DNA of 36,842 bases from an uncultured Denitrobacterium sp. (GCA_905236045.1 CAJOOG010000075.1:1-36842), one strand, 5' to 3'. Shown: positions 22,708-31,224, numbered from the stretch's first letter. Notes: generated from the sequence alone by a model not told the origin. Numbers and translations: made by a program.

Positions 22708-24843
22708 GTGAGCATGCTTGAGAATAATCGTTGGCTTCCCGTGCTCGATCGGCTGTCTTGCGGCTGTCTTGCGGCTGTCGCGCTCTGCCTCGTCTGCGCG
22801 GCTTGTCTTGCCGCCCCGCCCGCGTCTGCCGCGCAGTCGAGTGCTGCGTCTGCGTCGCGGGGTATCGAGGTCGGCACGACCGATGCGTCGGCCGTGCCGG
22901 ACGTGCCCTACGAAGCGGCTGCCGTGGACGATGAGGCTGGCGATCTTGCGGCTCCCGAGCTGCCCGTTGCGGACGACGATGGGGCTGCTGACGATGCGGT
23001 GGCTGGGCCGGCTGCGGGCGACATTGCGCCTGCCGTGGCCGATGGGGCCGCGGCCGAGGCTCCCCTGGTTGCGGCTGGCGCTGTCGAAGGGGTCGCCGCG
23101 GCCGCCGAACTGCCCGTTGCGACCGAGACCGGCGTGCCCGACGGCATCGTCGGGCAGGAGGACGATCGGACGGCGAAGTCGGCTGCGGCCTCTTCGGAAT
23201 CCGATGACTCGTCGACTCCGCAGGACGCAGCCCGGGCGGATGCCGCCAGCGCCTTGGATGCCGCCTCTGCTGTCGCCGGCACGACGACCGGCGCGAAGTC
23301 CGAGACAGTTTCCGGCACGACGACCGGCACGACGACCGGCTCAACGACCAGCGTGAAAGTCGCCGCATCCCCCGTCGCCCCCGCCGCACTCAAGGTTTCC
23401 GCGGCCGCAAAGGGAGTTTCCATCAAGTGGAACAAGGTCGCCGGCGCGAGTGGCTACCGAGTGTATCGTTACAACGGCAAGGCACAGAAGTGGATCGCCG
23501 TCAAGACGCTCGTCGGGGCTTCCGCGCGCTCCTGGAAGGATGCTGCCGCCAACTCCAATGGCGTTACGTACAAGTATCGCGTGCGCGCGTACGGCACGAA
23601 GGCGAAGGGGGGCAAACGCTGGGGCGCCAAGTCGGCCGTTGCCTCCTGCTACCGGCTCGCGCGCCCGAACGTCACGACGCGAAACGCCGTCTCCTGCGGC
23701 TTGATCAAGTGGGACAGGAACGCCAAGGCCACAGGATATCGGGTATATCGCTTTATCGCCAAGACCGGGAAGTGGACTGCTCTGTTCACCGCTTCCCGCA
23801 ATACCGTGCTCTCCTACAAGGACGTCAAGGCCAAGAAGAACGGTGCAGCCTACCGGTATCGCGTGCGCTCCTATCGCAAGGTCCAAGGCGTCAAGAGTTG
23901 GAGCGCGCGTTCCGAGGTGCAGACGTTGCGACGTCTTTCTCGGCCGACCATTTCCTCCGCCAAATCGAAGGCCGCTCGCGCCATAACGGTTCGCTGGGGC
24001 GGCAATGCCAAGGCCACGGGATATCAGATTCAGTATTCGCGTTCGAGGACTTTCGCCTCGGGGAAGGTCGGGACTGTTACCGTCGGGGGAGCCTCCACGG
24101 TTGCATGCAAGCTCTCGAAGCTTTCCGGCGGTAAGAAATACTACGTGAGGGTGAGGGCGTGCAAGACCGCGAAGGGGACGACCTCGCGCTCCGCTTGGAG
24201 CGTCGTCAAGTCCGCCAAGACGATGACTAAGGCCGAAGCGGCCAGGCTCGCTATCGCCAAGCTGGCTGCGGCGGTGGCCTGCACGTGGTGGCCGACCGAT
24301 GCCAGCAGGGTGGATGACACCGATGGCAACCCCTGGACTTGGAATTCCGACACGACGCGCATCGGCAAGTACAAGAACCTGGGAACCGCCGTGCGCGCCG
24401 CGACCAATAGCAATCCGCACAACAATTGGGCCTGGGCTTCGTGTCATCAGGCCGCTGCGACGATTATCCGGGCGGTGGCGGACCAGTACATGTGGATGGA
24501 CGGTCCCGACCATTGCAAGCTCTATTTCGAGGCGAATCCCGACAAATGGAAGTTCGTGGGCACGGTGTCGCGCATCGACGATCCGCTGCTCAAGCCGGGG
24601 GATGTGCTGAACATCCTCTCTCCGTTCAAACACACGTGCATCTACGTGGGGCATGACATAGCCCGCAAGTACCATGCCGACTGCGATGGCGTGATCTGGG
24701 AGGCGTCATACAACTCGACGGGTGCTCGCTATCCGGGTATCACCGATACGGGTGCGGGCGGCAGCCTGTATTACACCTACAACGTCTACCGCTACATAGG
24801 CAGTGGGGACGGCTGCGTGAAGGTGTCGGATTACCTGAAGTAG
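22708..24843 (+). CDS. Secreted protein: Fn3-like repeats plus C-terminal Cys/His (NlpC/P60-like?) domain
   Basis: The 711-residue protein has a signal peptide (hydrophobic segment LAAVALCLVCAACLAAP, cleavage near ASA-AQ) and then a low-complexity Ala/Asp/Glu-rich stalk to about residue 220 containing GTTT repeats. Three Fn3-like modules follow (about 225-312, 320-405 and 412-505), each with the GYRVYR- or GYQIQY-type strand. Residues 522-711 form a domain shared with the protein at 25071-26585. Its conserved Cys (C579 in SCHQAAA) and His (H642 in FKHTCIYVG), with PGDVLN between, resemble a papain-fold NlpC/P60 or CHAP hydrolase. GTG 22708 fits AGGGG at 22696-22700; ATG 22714 is the alternative. 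Probably a cell-wall or surface enzyme; the fold is inferred. Confidence 0.75.
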   Translation: MSMLENNRWLPVLDRLSCGCLAAVALCLVCAACLAAPPASAAQSSAASASRGIEVGTTDASAVPDVPYEAAAVDDEAGDLAAPELPVADDDGAADDAVAGPAAGDIAPAVADGAAAEAPLVAAGAVEGVAAAAELPVATETGVPDGIVGQEDDRTAKSAAASSESDDSSTPQDAARADAASALDAASAVAGTTTGAKSETVSGTTTGTTTGSTTSVKVAASPVAPAALKVSAAAKGVSIKWNKVAGASGYRVYRYNGKAQKWIAVKTLVGASARSWKDAAANSNGVTYKYRVRAYGTKAKGGKRWGAKSAVASCYRLARPNVTTRNAVSCGLIKWDRNAKATGYRVYRFIAKTGKWTALFTASRNTVLSYKDVKAKKNGAAYRYRVRSYRKVQGVKSWSARSEVQTLRRLSRPTISSAKSKAARAITVRWGGNAKATGYQIQYSRSRTFASGKVGTVTVGGASTVACKLSKLSGGKKYYVRVRACKTAKGTTSRSAWSVVKSAKTMTKAEAARLAIAKLAAAVACTWWPTDASRVDDTDGNPWTWNSDTTRIGKYKNLGTAVRAATNSNPHNNWAWASCHQAAATIIRAVADQYMWMDGPDHCKLYFEANPDKWKFVGTVSRIDDPLLKPGDVLNILSPFKHTCIYVGHDIARKYHADCDGVIWEASYNSTGARYPGITDTGAGGSLYYTYNVYRYIGSGDGCVKVSDYLK
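23314..23349 (+). repeat. 12-bp tandem repeat in the stalk of the Fn3 protein
   Basis: GGCACGACGACC occurs twice head to tail (23314-23337), followed by a third copy with two changes (23338-23349); a further copy lies at 23278-23289. Each unit encodes Gly-Thr-Thr-Thr. The units lie in frame, so copy-number changes would alter stalk length without breaking the protein. Confidence 0.75.
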
Positions 24844-25070
24844 CCTGCTGCCTTTACGTGCACGGCCTCATACGCCAGCGTCTGGTGAAAGAGCTTGCTC
24901 TCGCCGGGGTCGGCATTTCGGGTCTTGTCGTGGTTTTGCTCGCGGCGTTAGGGCGTGCGGGTTAAACTTCGGAGACCCGGGCCCGGTGCCCCGACGCCGG
25001 CGGGGAGCCGAGAGCCCGATGCCGGCGGGCGGGGTGCGCGGTTCTGCAGCGAGAAGTCGGAAAGGTTGCA
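24844..25070 (+). other. Structured leader between the two secreted-protein genes
   Basis: This 227-base gap has no gene. Its second half holds two adjacent hairpins of the same design: CCCCG-ACGCCGG-CGGGG (24989-25005) and GCCCG-ATGCCGG-CGGGC (25014-25030). The stem ends differ compensatorily and the loops differ by one base. They are followed by a ribosome site GAAAGG before ATG 25071. The pair may be a regulatory RNA leader or protein-binding stem-loops. I could not match a known riboswitch, and the upstream gene has no obvious terminator here. Confidence 0.4.
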
Positions 25071-26585
25071 ATGGCGATGATTGGCTCAAAGGCGAAAAAG
25101 ACCGCAGCCGCATTGGCGGCCGCTGCGGTCGCGATTGCCGCTTTCTGCCTCGTCGCGGACTTTGTCGGCCAAGAGCAGGATGCGGCCTACGCCGCCGCGG
25201 AGGTGGCCTATCCCTCTGCGGTCGAGGGTCTTGCTTACGACGGTGAGGAGCTCGTAGGGGTTTCCGCTCCCGATGGGGCAAGCGTCACCGACGGCGGGTC
25301 GGCTACTTCGGCAGGCACCTACACGGCCATCGTAGAGCTCGACCCCGGCAAGCATTGGCCCGACGGCGGCCAGGACCCGATTTCGGTGGAGTGGAGCATA
25401 GCGCGAGGCAAGGCGAACGTGAAGCTCGAGGCCGCGGACGTCGTCTACGATGGCGCCGAGCACGAATTGGCTAGGATGGAATCGAGCGCCGAGGTGCTTT
25501 CGGTGGATTACGAGGTGAAACAAGAGACGACATCTGCGGGTGCCGCGTCGGAAGCGACCGAGTCCGCGACGTCCGCGGCCGATGCGGTATCAGCCGATGG
25601 CACGGAATCGGCGGACGAGGACGCGTCGGCTCAAAGCTCGACGACGGAGCCGGCTGCTCGCGCTGCGGGCACTTATCTCGTCAGCGCGTCAATCGATTTG
25701 GGTCCCAACTACGAGCCCGTCTCCGTGTCGTGCACGACCACGATTGCCCGGGCGGAGATTCCCGTTCCGACCGCCGCCGAAGGCCTGATCGCGGACGGCG
25801 TCACCGTCCTCGCAGGCGTGCCGGAAGGGGAGGGCTACACCGTGGAGGGCGCAGTTTCTGCGGACCCCGGCGAGCATGTCGCCGTCTGCACTCCCGATGC
25901 CAACCATTGCTGGCAAGGCGGCAGCACCGATTCGGTAGAGGTCAAGTGGGCCGCGCAGCGCTCCGCCGGATTGGCGACGGCCGAATTGGCGGCGTCGGTC
26001 GCCTGCACGTGGTGGCCCACGGATGCGAAGAGGGTTGCCGACACGGACGTCAATCCCTGGTCGTGGAACTCCGGCGACTCGCGCCTGAGCGCCTACCGGA
26101 AGCTTGCGGAAGCGGTCAGGTCCGCTTCCTCCGCGGGACAGCACGACAATTGGGCGTGGGCGTCGTGCCACCAAGCTGCGGCGATAATCGTGCGCGCGGC
26201 AGCGGATCGCACGATGTGGATGGAGGGCCCCGACCACGGCAAGCTCTTCTTCGAGGCGAACCAGGGGACCTGGCAGTGCGTGGGAAGCGTCTCTCGCACC
26301 GACGATCCGCTGCTCAGACCCGGTGACGTGCTCAATATCGTTGCGCCTTTCAAGCATACCTGCATCTACGTGGGCCTCGATGTCGCTCGCAAGTATCATC
26401 CCGACTGCGACGGCGTCATCTGGGAGGCTTCCTACGGATCGAATTATTCGTACTATCCCGGCATCACCGACAAAGGCGCGGGCGGCGATTTGGGCGCAAC
26501 TTACAACGTCTACCGCTACGTCGGGCCGACGGGAACCGGCGCGGCGGGCTCCGGCTGCGTGGACCTCGCGAACTACCTTCCTTAA
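25071..26585 (+). CDS. Secreted protein: MBG/Ig-like repeats plus the same C-terminal Cys/His domain
   Basis: The 504-residue protein has a signal peptide (AAALAAAAVAIAAFCLVA, cleavage around AYA-AA). Three bacterial Ig/MBG-like modules follow, with phrases like GLAYDGEELVGV and GTYTAIVELDPGKHWPDGG, the third being a degenerate GLIADGVTVLAGV. An Ala/Ser/Thr/Glu linker interrupts the second. The last 190 or so residues are clearly homologous to the end of the preceding protein: ACTWWPTDAKRV, ASCHQAAAIIVRA, FKHTCIYVG, YHPDCDGVIWEASY. The Cys (C366) and His (H429) are again 63 residues apart. The pair looks like a domain-shuffled duplication with the same catalytic tail on different adhesive stalks. 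GAAAGG precedes ATG. Confidence 0.75.
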   Translation: MAMIGSKAKKTAAALAAAAVAIAAFCLVADFVGQEQDAAYAAAEVAYPSAVEGLAYDGEELVGVSAPDGASVTDGGSATSAGTYTAIVELDPGKHWPDGGQDPISVEWSIARGKANVKLEAADVVYDGAEHELARMESSAEVLSVDYEVKQETTSAGAASEATESATSAADAVSADGTESADEDASAQSSTTEPAARAAGTYLVSASIDLGPNYEPVSVSCTTTIARAEIPVPTAAEGLIADGVTVLAGVPEGEGYTVEGAVSADPGEHVAVCTPDANHCWQGGSTDSVEVKWAAQRSAGLATAELAASVACTWWPTDAKRVADTDVNPWSWNSGDSRLSAYRKLAEAVRSASSAGQHDNWAWASCHQAAAIIVRAAADRTMWMEGPDHGKLFFEANQGTWQCVGSVSRTDDPLLRPGDVLNIVAPFKHTCIYVGLDVARKYHPDCDGVIWEASYGSNYSYYPGITDKGAGGDLGATYNVYRYVGPTGTGAAGSGCVDLANYLP

Positions 26586-26662
26586 CTCGCCTGCTTTCGG
26601 GAGCAGCGCGATTCGCGTCGCCCGTTGCGCCCCGGCTCCAGCCGCACTGGACTTCGATAAAC

Positions 26663-26674
26663 ATTACATGTAAT
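26663..26674. promoter_or_regulatory. Perfect palindrome ATTACATGTAAT, MarR operator candidate
   Basis: A 12-bp perfect palindrome lies in the only AT-rich patch upstream of the marR-ABC operon. Its right half overlaps TAATAAT (26671-26677), the likely -10. MarR proteins commonly bind such dyads and autorepress, so the adjacent MarR gene is the obvious ligand. Confidence 0.6.
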
Positions 26675-26716
26675 AATTCCTCCATTCATACGGACGCGCT
26701 CGACGGCGGGGGATGC

Positions 26717-27151
26717 ATGCACGGAGGCGTATTCGAGGAGCTCGTTTGCTGCGAAGTCGCGGCATGGAACAACGCCGACAGAGCGTTCGGGGAAGCGGGT
26801 CTGCCGCTCAGCTGCGCACGTTTCCTTCCCCTGCGTGCTCTTGCGGACGGGCCGATGTGCGTTCGGGAGCTTGCGCAGAGGATAAACGCAGCGCAGAGCA
26901 CTGCAAGCAGGCCGATGAAGAGGATGGCCGAAGACGGGCTAATCGCAAGAGCGTCGGCCGAAGGCGACCATCGCTGCGTCGAGCTGAGCCTCGCCGAGAA
27001 GGGCAAGAGCCTGTTCAATCGGGCGCTGCCCGTGTTCGAGGAGTGCACGGCAAGACAGTTCGGTATGCTTTCCGCGGCGGAACTCGAGGCGTTTCGCGCG
27101 GCGCTCGAGCGCATCAGCGCGGCGACGTGCGAAGGCGGTGTCTCCGCATGA
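26717..27151 (+). CDS. MarR-family regulator of the downstream ABC importer
   Basis: The 144-residue protein has the MarR winged-helix layout: an N-terminal dimer helix, CVRELAQRINAAQSTASRPMKRMAEDGLI as the helix-turn-helix, and an RASAEGDHRCVELSLAEKG wing. Two adjacent cysteines (C11, C12) near the N-terminus could be redox-active, though there is no OhrR-type context. Its stop overlaps the ATG of the ABC ATPase by four bases (ATGA), making it the first gene of a five- or six-gene operon. The ribosome site is GGGGGA very close to the ATG. Ligand unknown; it probably senses the imported compound or membrane stress. Confidence 0.85.
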   Translation: MHGGVFEELVCCEVAAWNNADRAFGEAGLPLSCARFLPLRALADGPMCVRELAQRINAAQSTASRPMKRMAEDGLIARASAEGDHRCVELSLAEKGKSLFNRALPVFEECTARQFGMLSAAELEAFRAALERISAATCEGGVSA

Positions 27152-27876
27152 TCGAATTTCGCGATATCTCGAAAACCTACCCCGATGGCACCTGCGCCGT
27201 ACGCGACTTCGACTTGACGTGCCCGAGCTGCAAGACCACGGCTCTCGTCGGCACGAGCGGGTCGGGGAAGACCACGGTGCTGCGTATGGTGAATCGCATG
27301 GTCGAGCCGACGACCGGCCAGGTGCTCTGGGATGGCGAGGACGTGGCGGGTATGGACCCGGTCAAGCTCCGGCGCAAAATAGGCTACGTGCTGCAGGAGG
27401 GCGGCCTTTTCCCCCATTGGACCGTGCTCGACAACATCGCCACGGTGCCTCGGCTCGAAGGGACGGGCAAACAGGCGGCGCGAAAGCGAGCCGAGGAGCT
27501 CCTCGATCTCGTGGGCCTCGACCCTGCGCTCGGGGATCGCTTCCCGGGGCAGCTTTCGGGCGGGCAACGCCAACGCGTCGGCGTGGCCCGTGCGCTCGCG
27601 AACAAGCCGCTGCTCATGCTCATGGACGAGCCCTTCGGGGCTCTCGACCCGCTCGTGAGGCGCGACCTGCAGGATGGCCTCATGCGTATCCGCGATGAGC
27701 TCGGCGTTACCATCTTGCTGGTCACGCACGATATGAACGAGGCGATGCGCTTGGGGCATCAGGTCGTGGTCATGCACGAAGGCGGGCAGATCGTGCAGGC
27801 GGGGGCGCCGCAAGACATCCTCGAGCATCCGGCTGACCAGTTCGTGGCCGACCTCCTGGCGGCGGGCCGCCCATGA
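27148..27876 (+). CDS. OpuCA/ProV-like ABC transporter ATPase without CBS domains
   Basis: This 242-residue ATPase belongs to the quaternary-amine (glycine betaine/carnitine/choline) uptake type. It has Walker A GTSGSGKTT at about 32-40, the Q-loop QEGGLFPHWTV, signature LSGGQRQRV and Walker B LLMLMDEPFGALDP, followed by VTHDMNEAMRLG. OpuCA proteins are normally about 380 residues and end in two CBS domains that sense ionic strength or c-di-AMP; these are missing here. The start overlaps the MarR stop, and the stop overlaps the next start by four bases. The loss of CBS suggests constitutive rather than osmotically gated transport. Confidence 0.9.
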   Translation: MIEFRDISKTYPDGTCAVRDFDLTCPSCKTTALVGTSGSGKTTVLRMVNRMVEPTTGQVLWDGEDVAGMDPVKLRRKIGYVLQEGGLFPHWTVLDNIATVPRLEGTGKQAARKRAEELLDLVGLDPALGDRFPGQLSGGQRQRVGVARALANKPLLMLMDEPFGALDPLVRRDLQDGLMRIRDELGVTILLVTHDMNEAMRLGHQVVVMHEGGQIVQAGAPQDILEHPADQFVADLLAAGRP

Positions 27877-28511
27877 TGTGGGTTGCGAATAATTACGCAC
27901 TGGCGCTCGGGTTGCTGGCGAGACATCTGCTGATCGCATTGCCGGCGATTCTCCTGGCGATAGCCCTCTCCATCCCGCTTGGCTGGCTTGCGCATCGAAG
28001 CCGACGCATCGGGTCCCCCTTGCTTTCCGCGCTCGGCCTGCTCTATGCCGTGCCCTCGCTTGCGATGTTCGTGCTCGTGCCGACGATTTTCGGCATCGGG
28101 CTTCGCAGCGATTTGAACATTATCGTCGTGCTCGCCGCCTACGGCGTGGCCGTGCTCGTGCGCACCTGCGCCGATGCGTTCGATGCGGTGCCTGCCGATG
28201 TGAGTCGTGCCGCCGATGCCTGCGGCTACTCGCTTTGGAAGCGCTTCTGGGCGGTTGACTTGCCTCTCGCGCTGCCCGTGCAGGTCGCCGGCATCCGCGT
28301 GATGGCCGTCTCGACCATCTCGCTCGTGACGGTGGGTTCTGTCATCGGCATCCAGAGCCTGGGAACGCTGTTCACTGACGGTTTCCAGCGTGGGATTACC
28401 GCCGAGGTGCTTACGGGGCTTGTGCTCACCGTCGTGCTCGCGCTGGTGGTCGACGGCCTCTTGGTGCTTGCGGGGCGTGTCCTCGCCCCCTGGGAGAGGG
28501 GGCGGGCATGA
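27873..28511 (+). CDS. OpuCB-like ABC permease
   Basis: The 212-residue membrane protein has five to six membrane segments and the permease coupling motif AADACGYSLWKRFWAVDLPLA (EAA-loop type) near residues 110-130. It matches the small OpuCB/OpuCD permeases that work in pairs. Four-base overlaps with both neighbours show tight translational coupling. With the following permease it would form a heterodimeric channel for a quaternary amine or related compound. Confidence 0.9.
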   Translation: MMWVANNYALALGLLARHLLIALPAILLAIALSIPLGWLAHRSRRIGSPLLSALGLLYAVPSLAMFVLVPTIFGIGLRSDLNIIVVLAAYGVAVLVRTCADAFDAVPADVSRAADACGYSLWKRFWAVDLPLALPVQVAGIRVMAVSTISLVTVGSVIGIQSLGTLFTDGFQRGITAEVLTGLVLTVVLALVVDGLLVLAGRVLAPWERGRA

Positions 28512-29182
28512 TTGCGGCAGCGTTTCAGTGGATCGCCGATTCCGCCAACTGGGCGGGCGATGCGGGAATCTGGGCACGTTTGGTTCAGCATTTGCTGTTC
28601 ACGTTGGCCGTCGCCGCCGTCTCTGCGGTGGTGGCCCTGCCCATTGGCGTGGCCATCGGGCATACGGGCCGTGGACGCGCCATTGTCACGCTCGCAACGG
28701 GCGCGGCCCGAGCGCTGCCCACTCTCGGCCTGCTCACGCTGCTCGCGCTGGTGCTCGGCGTCGGGCTGGGCGCACCGTTTCTCGCGCTTGTGGTCCTGGC
28801 CTTTCCCTCGCTGCTGGCCGGCGCATATTCGGGCATAGAATCCGCCGACGACGCTGTGGTCGATGCGGCGCGTGCTTTGGGCATGACCGAGTGGCAGGTG
28901 ATAGCGCGCGTCGAGCTGCCTGCGGCCTTCCCCATCATCATGGGGGCGTTCCGCACTTGCGTGCTCCAAGTGGCGGCGACGGCGACGCTTGCGGCCTACA
29001 CATCGGATGTGGGACTGGGGCGCTTCCTCTTCGCGGGGATGAAGACAAGTCATTACGAGGTCATGGTGGGCTCCGCCCTTTTGGTCGTGGCGCTCACGCT
29101 CTTACTGGATCTTTTGCTCGCGGGCTCCCAGCGCCTTGCCGAGCGCAAGTCATCGACATTGGCGGCCCGGGCGACGCCCTAG
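28508..29182 (+). CDS. OpuCD-like ABC permease
   Basis: This 224-residue protein is the second permease of the importer. It has six hydrophobic segments and an EAA-type loop (DAARALGMTEWQVIARVELP, about 119-138). It begins with an ATGA overlap on the previous stop. It is related to but distinct from its partner, as usual for OpuC-type systems. Confidence 0.9.
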   Translation: MIAAAFQWIADSANWAGDAGIWARLVQHLLFTLAVAAVSAVVALPIGVAIGHTGRGRAIVTLATGAARALPTLGLLTLLALVLGVGLGAPFLALVVLAFPSLLAGAYSGIESADDAVVDAARALGMTEWQVIARVELPAAFPIIMGAFRTCVLQVAATATLAAYTSDVGLGRFLFAGMKTSHYEVMVGSALLVVALTLLLDLLLAGSQRLAERKSSTLAARATP

Positions 29183-29213
29183 CCGCCATAGGAAACGAAT
29201 GAAGGGATATGTC

Positions 29214-30218
29214 ATGCAGAGAACGAATAATACGACGATGGGAGCGATGGCGATGAAGAGGCCTGGCGCATTGGCCGCCTTGGCCTTGGCGGTCGTGGTC
29301 TCGTTCGCGGCCCTGCTCGCGCTTTCCGGGTGCGGCACCGCCGAGAACATGGCGAGCTCGACGGGGTCGGCGAGCTCGTCGGGCTCGCCGAGCTCGCAAT
29401 CGGGGGACCAGACAAGCGGCACGAAGCTCGTCGTGGGTTCGCAGGATTTCTACGAGAACGAAATCGTCGCCGAAGCCTATGCCCAAGCGCTCGAGGCGGG
29501 CGGCTATTCGGTGGAAAGGGATTTCCGCATCGGGCAGCGCGAGGTCTACATGCCCGAGATCGAGGCAGGCAAGGTGGATGTGTTCCCCGAGTACACGGGT
29601 AATCTCCTCCAATACTACGACGAGGACACGCAGGCGACCGAGAGCCAGGATGTCTACAACGCACTTGCCGGCGCCTTGCCCAAAGGGTTGCGCGTGCTCG
29701 ACCAGGCCGATGCGACCGATGCCGATTCATATGTCGTGACCAAGGCATTTGCCGACGAGCACAACGTCTCGAGCATCGGCGACCTGGCGAGTATCGAGGG
29801 GCTGGTGCTTGCCGGCAATTCCGAGCTCGAGCAGCGCCCGTACGGCCCCGAAGGGCTCAAGAGCGTTTACGGAGTGGAAATCGCGCAGTTCAAGCCCGTC
29901 GAGGACTCGGGCGGTCCGCTTACGGTGAAGGCGCTGCGCGATGGCGACGCCACGGTGGTCGACCTCTATTCGTCCACGCCCGAGCTGGCGAGCGGCGACC
30001 TCGTCGTGCTCGACGACCCCAAAGGGCTTTTCCTGGCCTCTCATGTGGTGCCAGTGGTGTCGGATAACGTCGACGAAGGCGCTGCGGCCATCATCGACAA
30101 GGTGAGCGCGGCCCTGAGCCCCGAGAAGCTCGTCTGGATGAACGACCAGTCCGTGAACGTCGTTCGCCCCGCCGCCGACATCGCCGAGGACTTCCTGACG
30201 CAGGCTCACTTGCTGTAA
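29214..30218 (+). CDS. OpuCC/ProX-like substrate-binding lipoprotein
   Basis: The 334-residue lipoprotein has a signal sequence ending in LALSGC, with the lipidated cysteine at 40, and a Ser/Gly-rich tether. It then shows the quaternary-amine-binding (OpuAC/QAT) fold: KLVVGSQDFYENEIVAEAYAQ, then GKVDVFPEYTGNLLQYY and a C-terminal VVRPAADIAEDFLTQ. Candidate cage aromatics occur in DFYENE and PEYTGN, but the ligand cannot be decided. ATG 29214 is supported by AAGGGA six bases before it; ATG 29199, five codons upstream, has AGGAAAC and is nearly as good. It follows the permease genes by 31 bases. Confidence 0.9.
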   Translation: MQRTNNTTMGAMAMKRPGALAALALAVVVSFAALLALSGCGTAENMASSTGSASSSGSPSSQSGDQTSGTKLVVGSQDFYENEIVAEAYAQALEAGGYSVERDFRIGQREVYMPEIEAGKVDVFPEYTGNLLQYYDEDTQATESQDVYNALAGALPKGLRVLDQADATDADSYVVTKAFADEHNVSSIGDLASIEGLVLAGNSELEQRPYGPEGLKSVYGVEIAQFKPVEDSGGPLTVKALRDGDATVVDLYSSTPELASGDLVVLDDPKGLFLASHVVPVVSDNVDEGAAAIIDKVSAALSPEKLVWMNDQSVNVVRPAADIAEDFLTQAHLL

Positions 30219-30258
30219 GAGACGACTTGCGATGCGGAAAGGTGGATAAAAGGCGAAC

Positions 30259-31224
30259 ATGGCGGAGACGATGAGGGCGGTAGTGGTGCGCGAGCCGGGA
30301 GGCCCCGAGGCGCTTGCGTGCTGCGAAGTGCCCAAGCCGCAGGTGAAGCCCGGTTGGTCGCTTGTGCGCGTGAGGGGTTTCGGGGTGAACCACTCCGAGA
30401 TCTTCACACGGCGGGGACTCTCGCCGAGCGTGGAGTTCCCCCGCATACTCGGCATCGAGTGCGTTGGCGAGGTTGCGGAGACGACCGACTGCGAGCGTCT
30501 GCCCGTCGGCGCTCGCGTGGCGTCGCTCATGGGGGAGATGGGCCGCGCATTCGACGGCGGGTACGCCGAATACGCGCTGCTGCCCAACGAGCAGATTCAT
30601 CCCATCCGCACCAGGCTTTCGTGGCCAGAGGCGGCCGCCGTTCCCGAGACCTATTACACCGCGTATCTGTCGATGAAGAACCTGCGGATCGAGGAGGGCA
30701 TGGATGTAGTCGTGCGCGGCGGGACGAGCGGTGTCGGCGTGGCGTTTGCCAAGCTCGTCCATGCGGGCTTCGATGGCGTTGGCGTAATCGGCACCACGCG
30801 CGATGCCGCCAAGGAAGGCCGGCTTATCGCAGCCGGCTTCGATGCTTGCATGCTCGATTGCAAAGGGGAATTGAAGACGCGCGATTGCTACGATCGCGCA
30901 CTCGAGCTTGTCGGCCCCGCCACCATGAAGGACACGTGCTCGCATGTGCGCGCAGGCGGCATCGTGTGCTCGACCGGCCAGCTCGGCGGGCAATGGTATC
31001 TCGACGGCTTTGATCCGATAATGGACTTGCCTGCGAACGGCTACTTGACGAGCGCCTATTCCGCGAATGTGGACGGCGGCGTGCTCCAGGAGCTTTTCGA
31101 CTACATCGAGGCGCACGATATCGAGGTGACTCCGGAGCGCGTTTTCCCAATCGAGCGCACCGCAGACGCACACGCGTATCTGGAGAGCAGTCGCTCGTTC
31201 GGCAAGGTCGTCGTGCTTCCGTGA
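30259..31224 (+). CDS. MDR-family oxidoreductase (quinone-oxidoreductase-like)
   Basis: The 321-residue enzyme is a zinc-free medium-chain dehydrogenase/reductase. Features are FGVNHSEIFTRRG and FPRILGIECVGEV (substrate domain), PETYYTAYLSM, and the NAD(P)H-binding GGTSGVGVAFAKL. Structural-zinc cysteines are absent, which places it with quinone oxidoreductases and enoyl reductases rather than alcohol dehydrogenases. It sits 40 bases after the binding-protein gene on the same strand, with its own AAAAGG ribosome site. It may therefore act on, or protect against, the compound imported by the transporter. Confidence 0.85.
   Translation: MAETMRAVVVREPGGPEALACCEVPKPQVKPGWSLVRVRGFGVNHSEIFTRRGLSPSVEFPRILGIECVGEVAETTDCERLPVGARVASLMGEMGRAFDGGYAEYALLPNEQIHPIRTRLSWPEAAAVPETYYTAYLSMKNLRIEEGMDVVVRGGTSGVGVAFAKLVHAGFDGVGVIGTTRDAAKEGRLIAAGFDACMLDCKGELKTRDCYDRALELVGPATMKDTCSHVRAGGIVCSTGQLGGQWYLDGFDPIMDLPANGYLTSAYSANVDGGVLQELFDYIEAHDIEVTPERVFPIERTADAHAYLESSRSFGKVVVLP

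Noticed and set aside
24950-25070. ydaO-type c-di-AMP riboswitch
   Set aside because: The context (secreted hydrolase) is suggestive, but the conserved blocks of that class are not present. The region is reported only as an unassigned structured leader.
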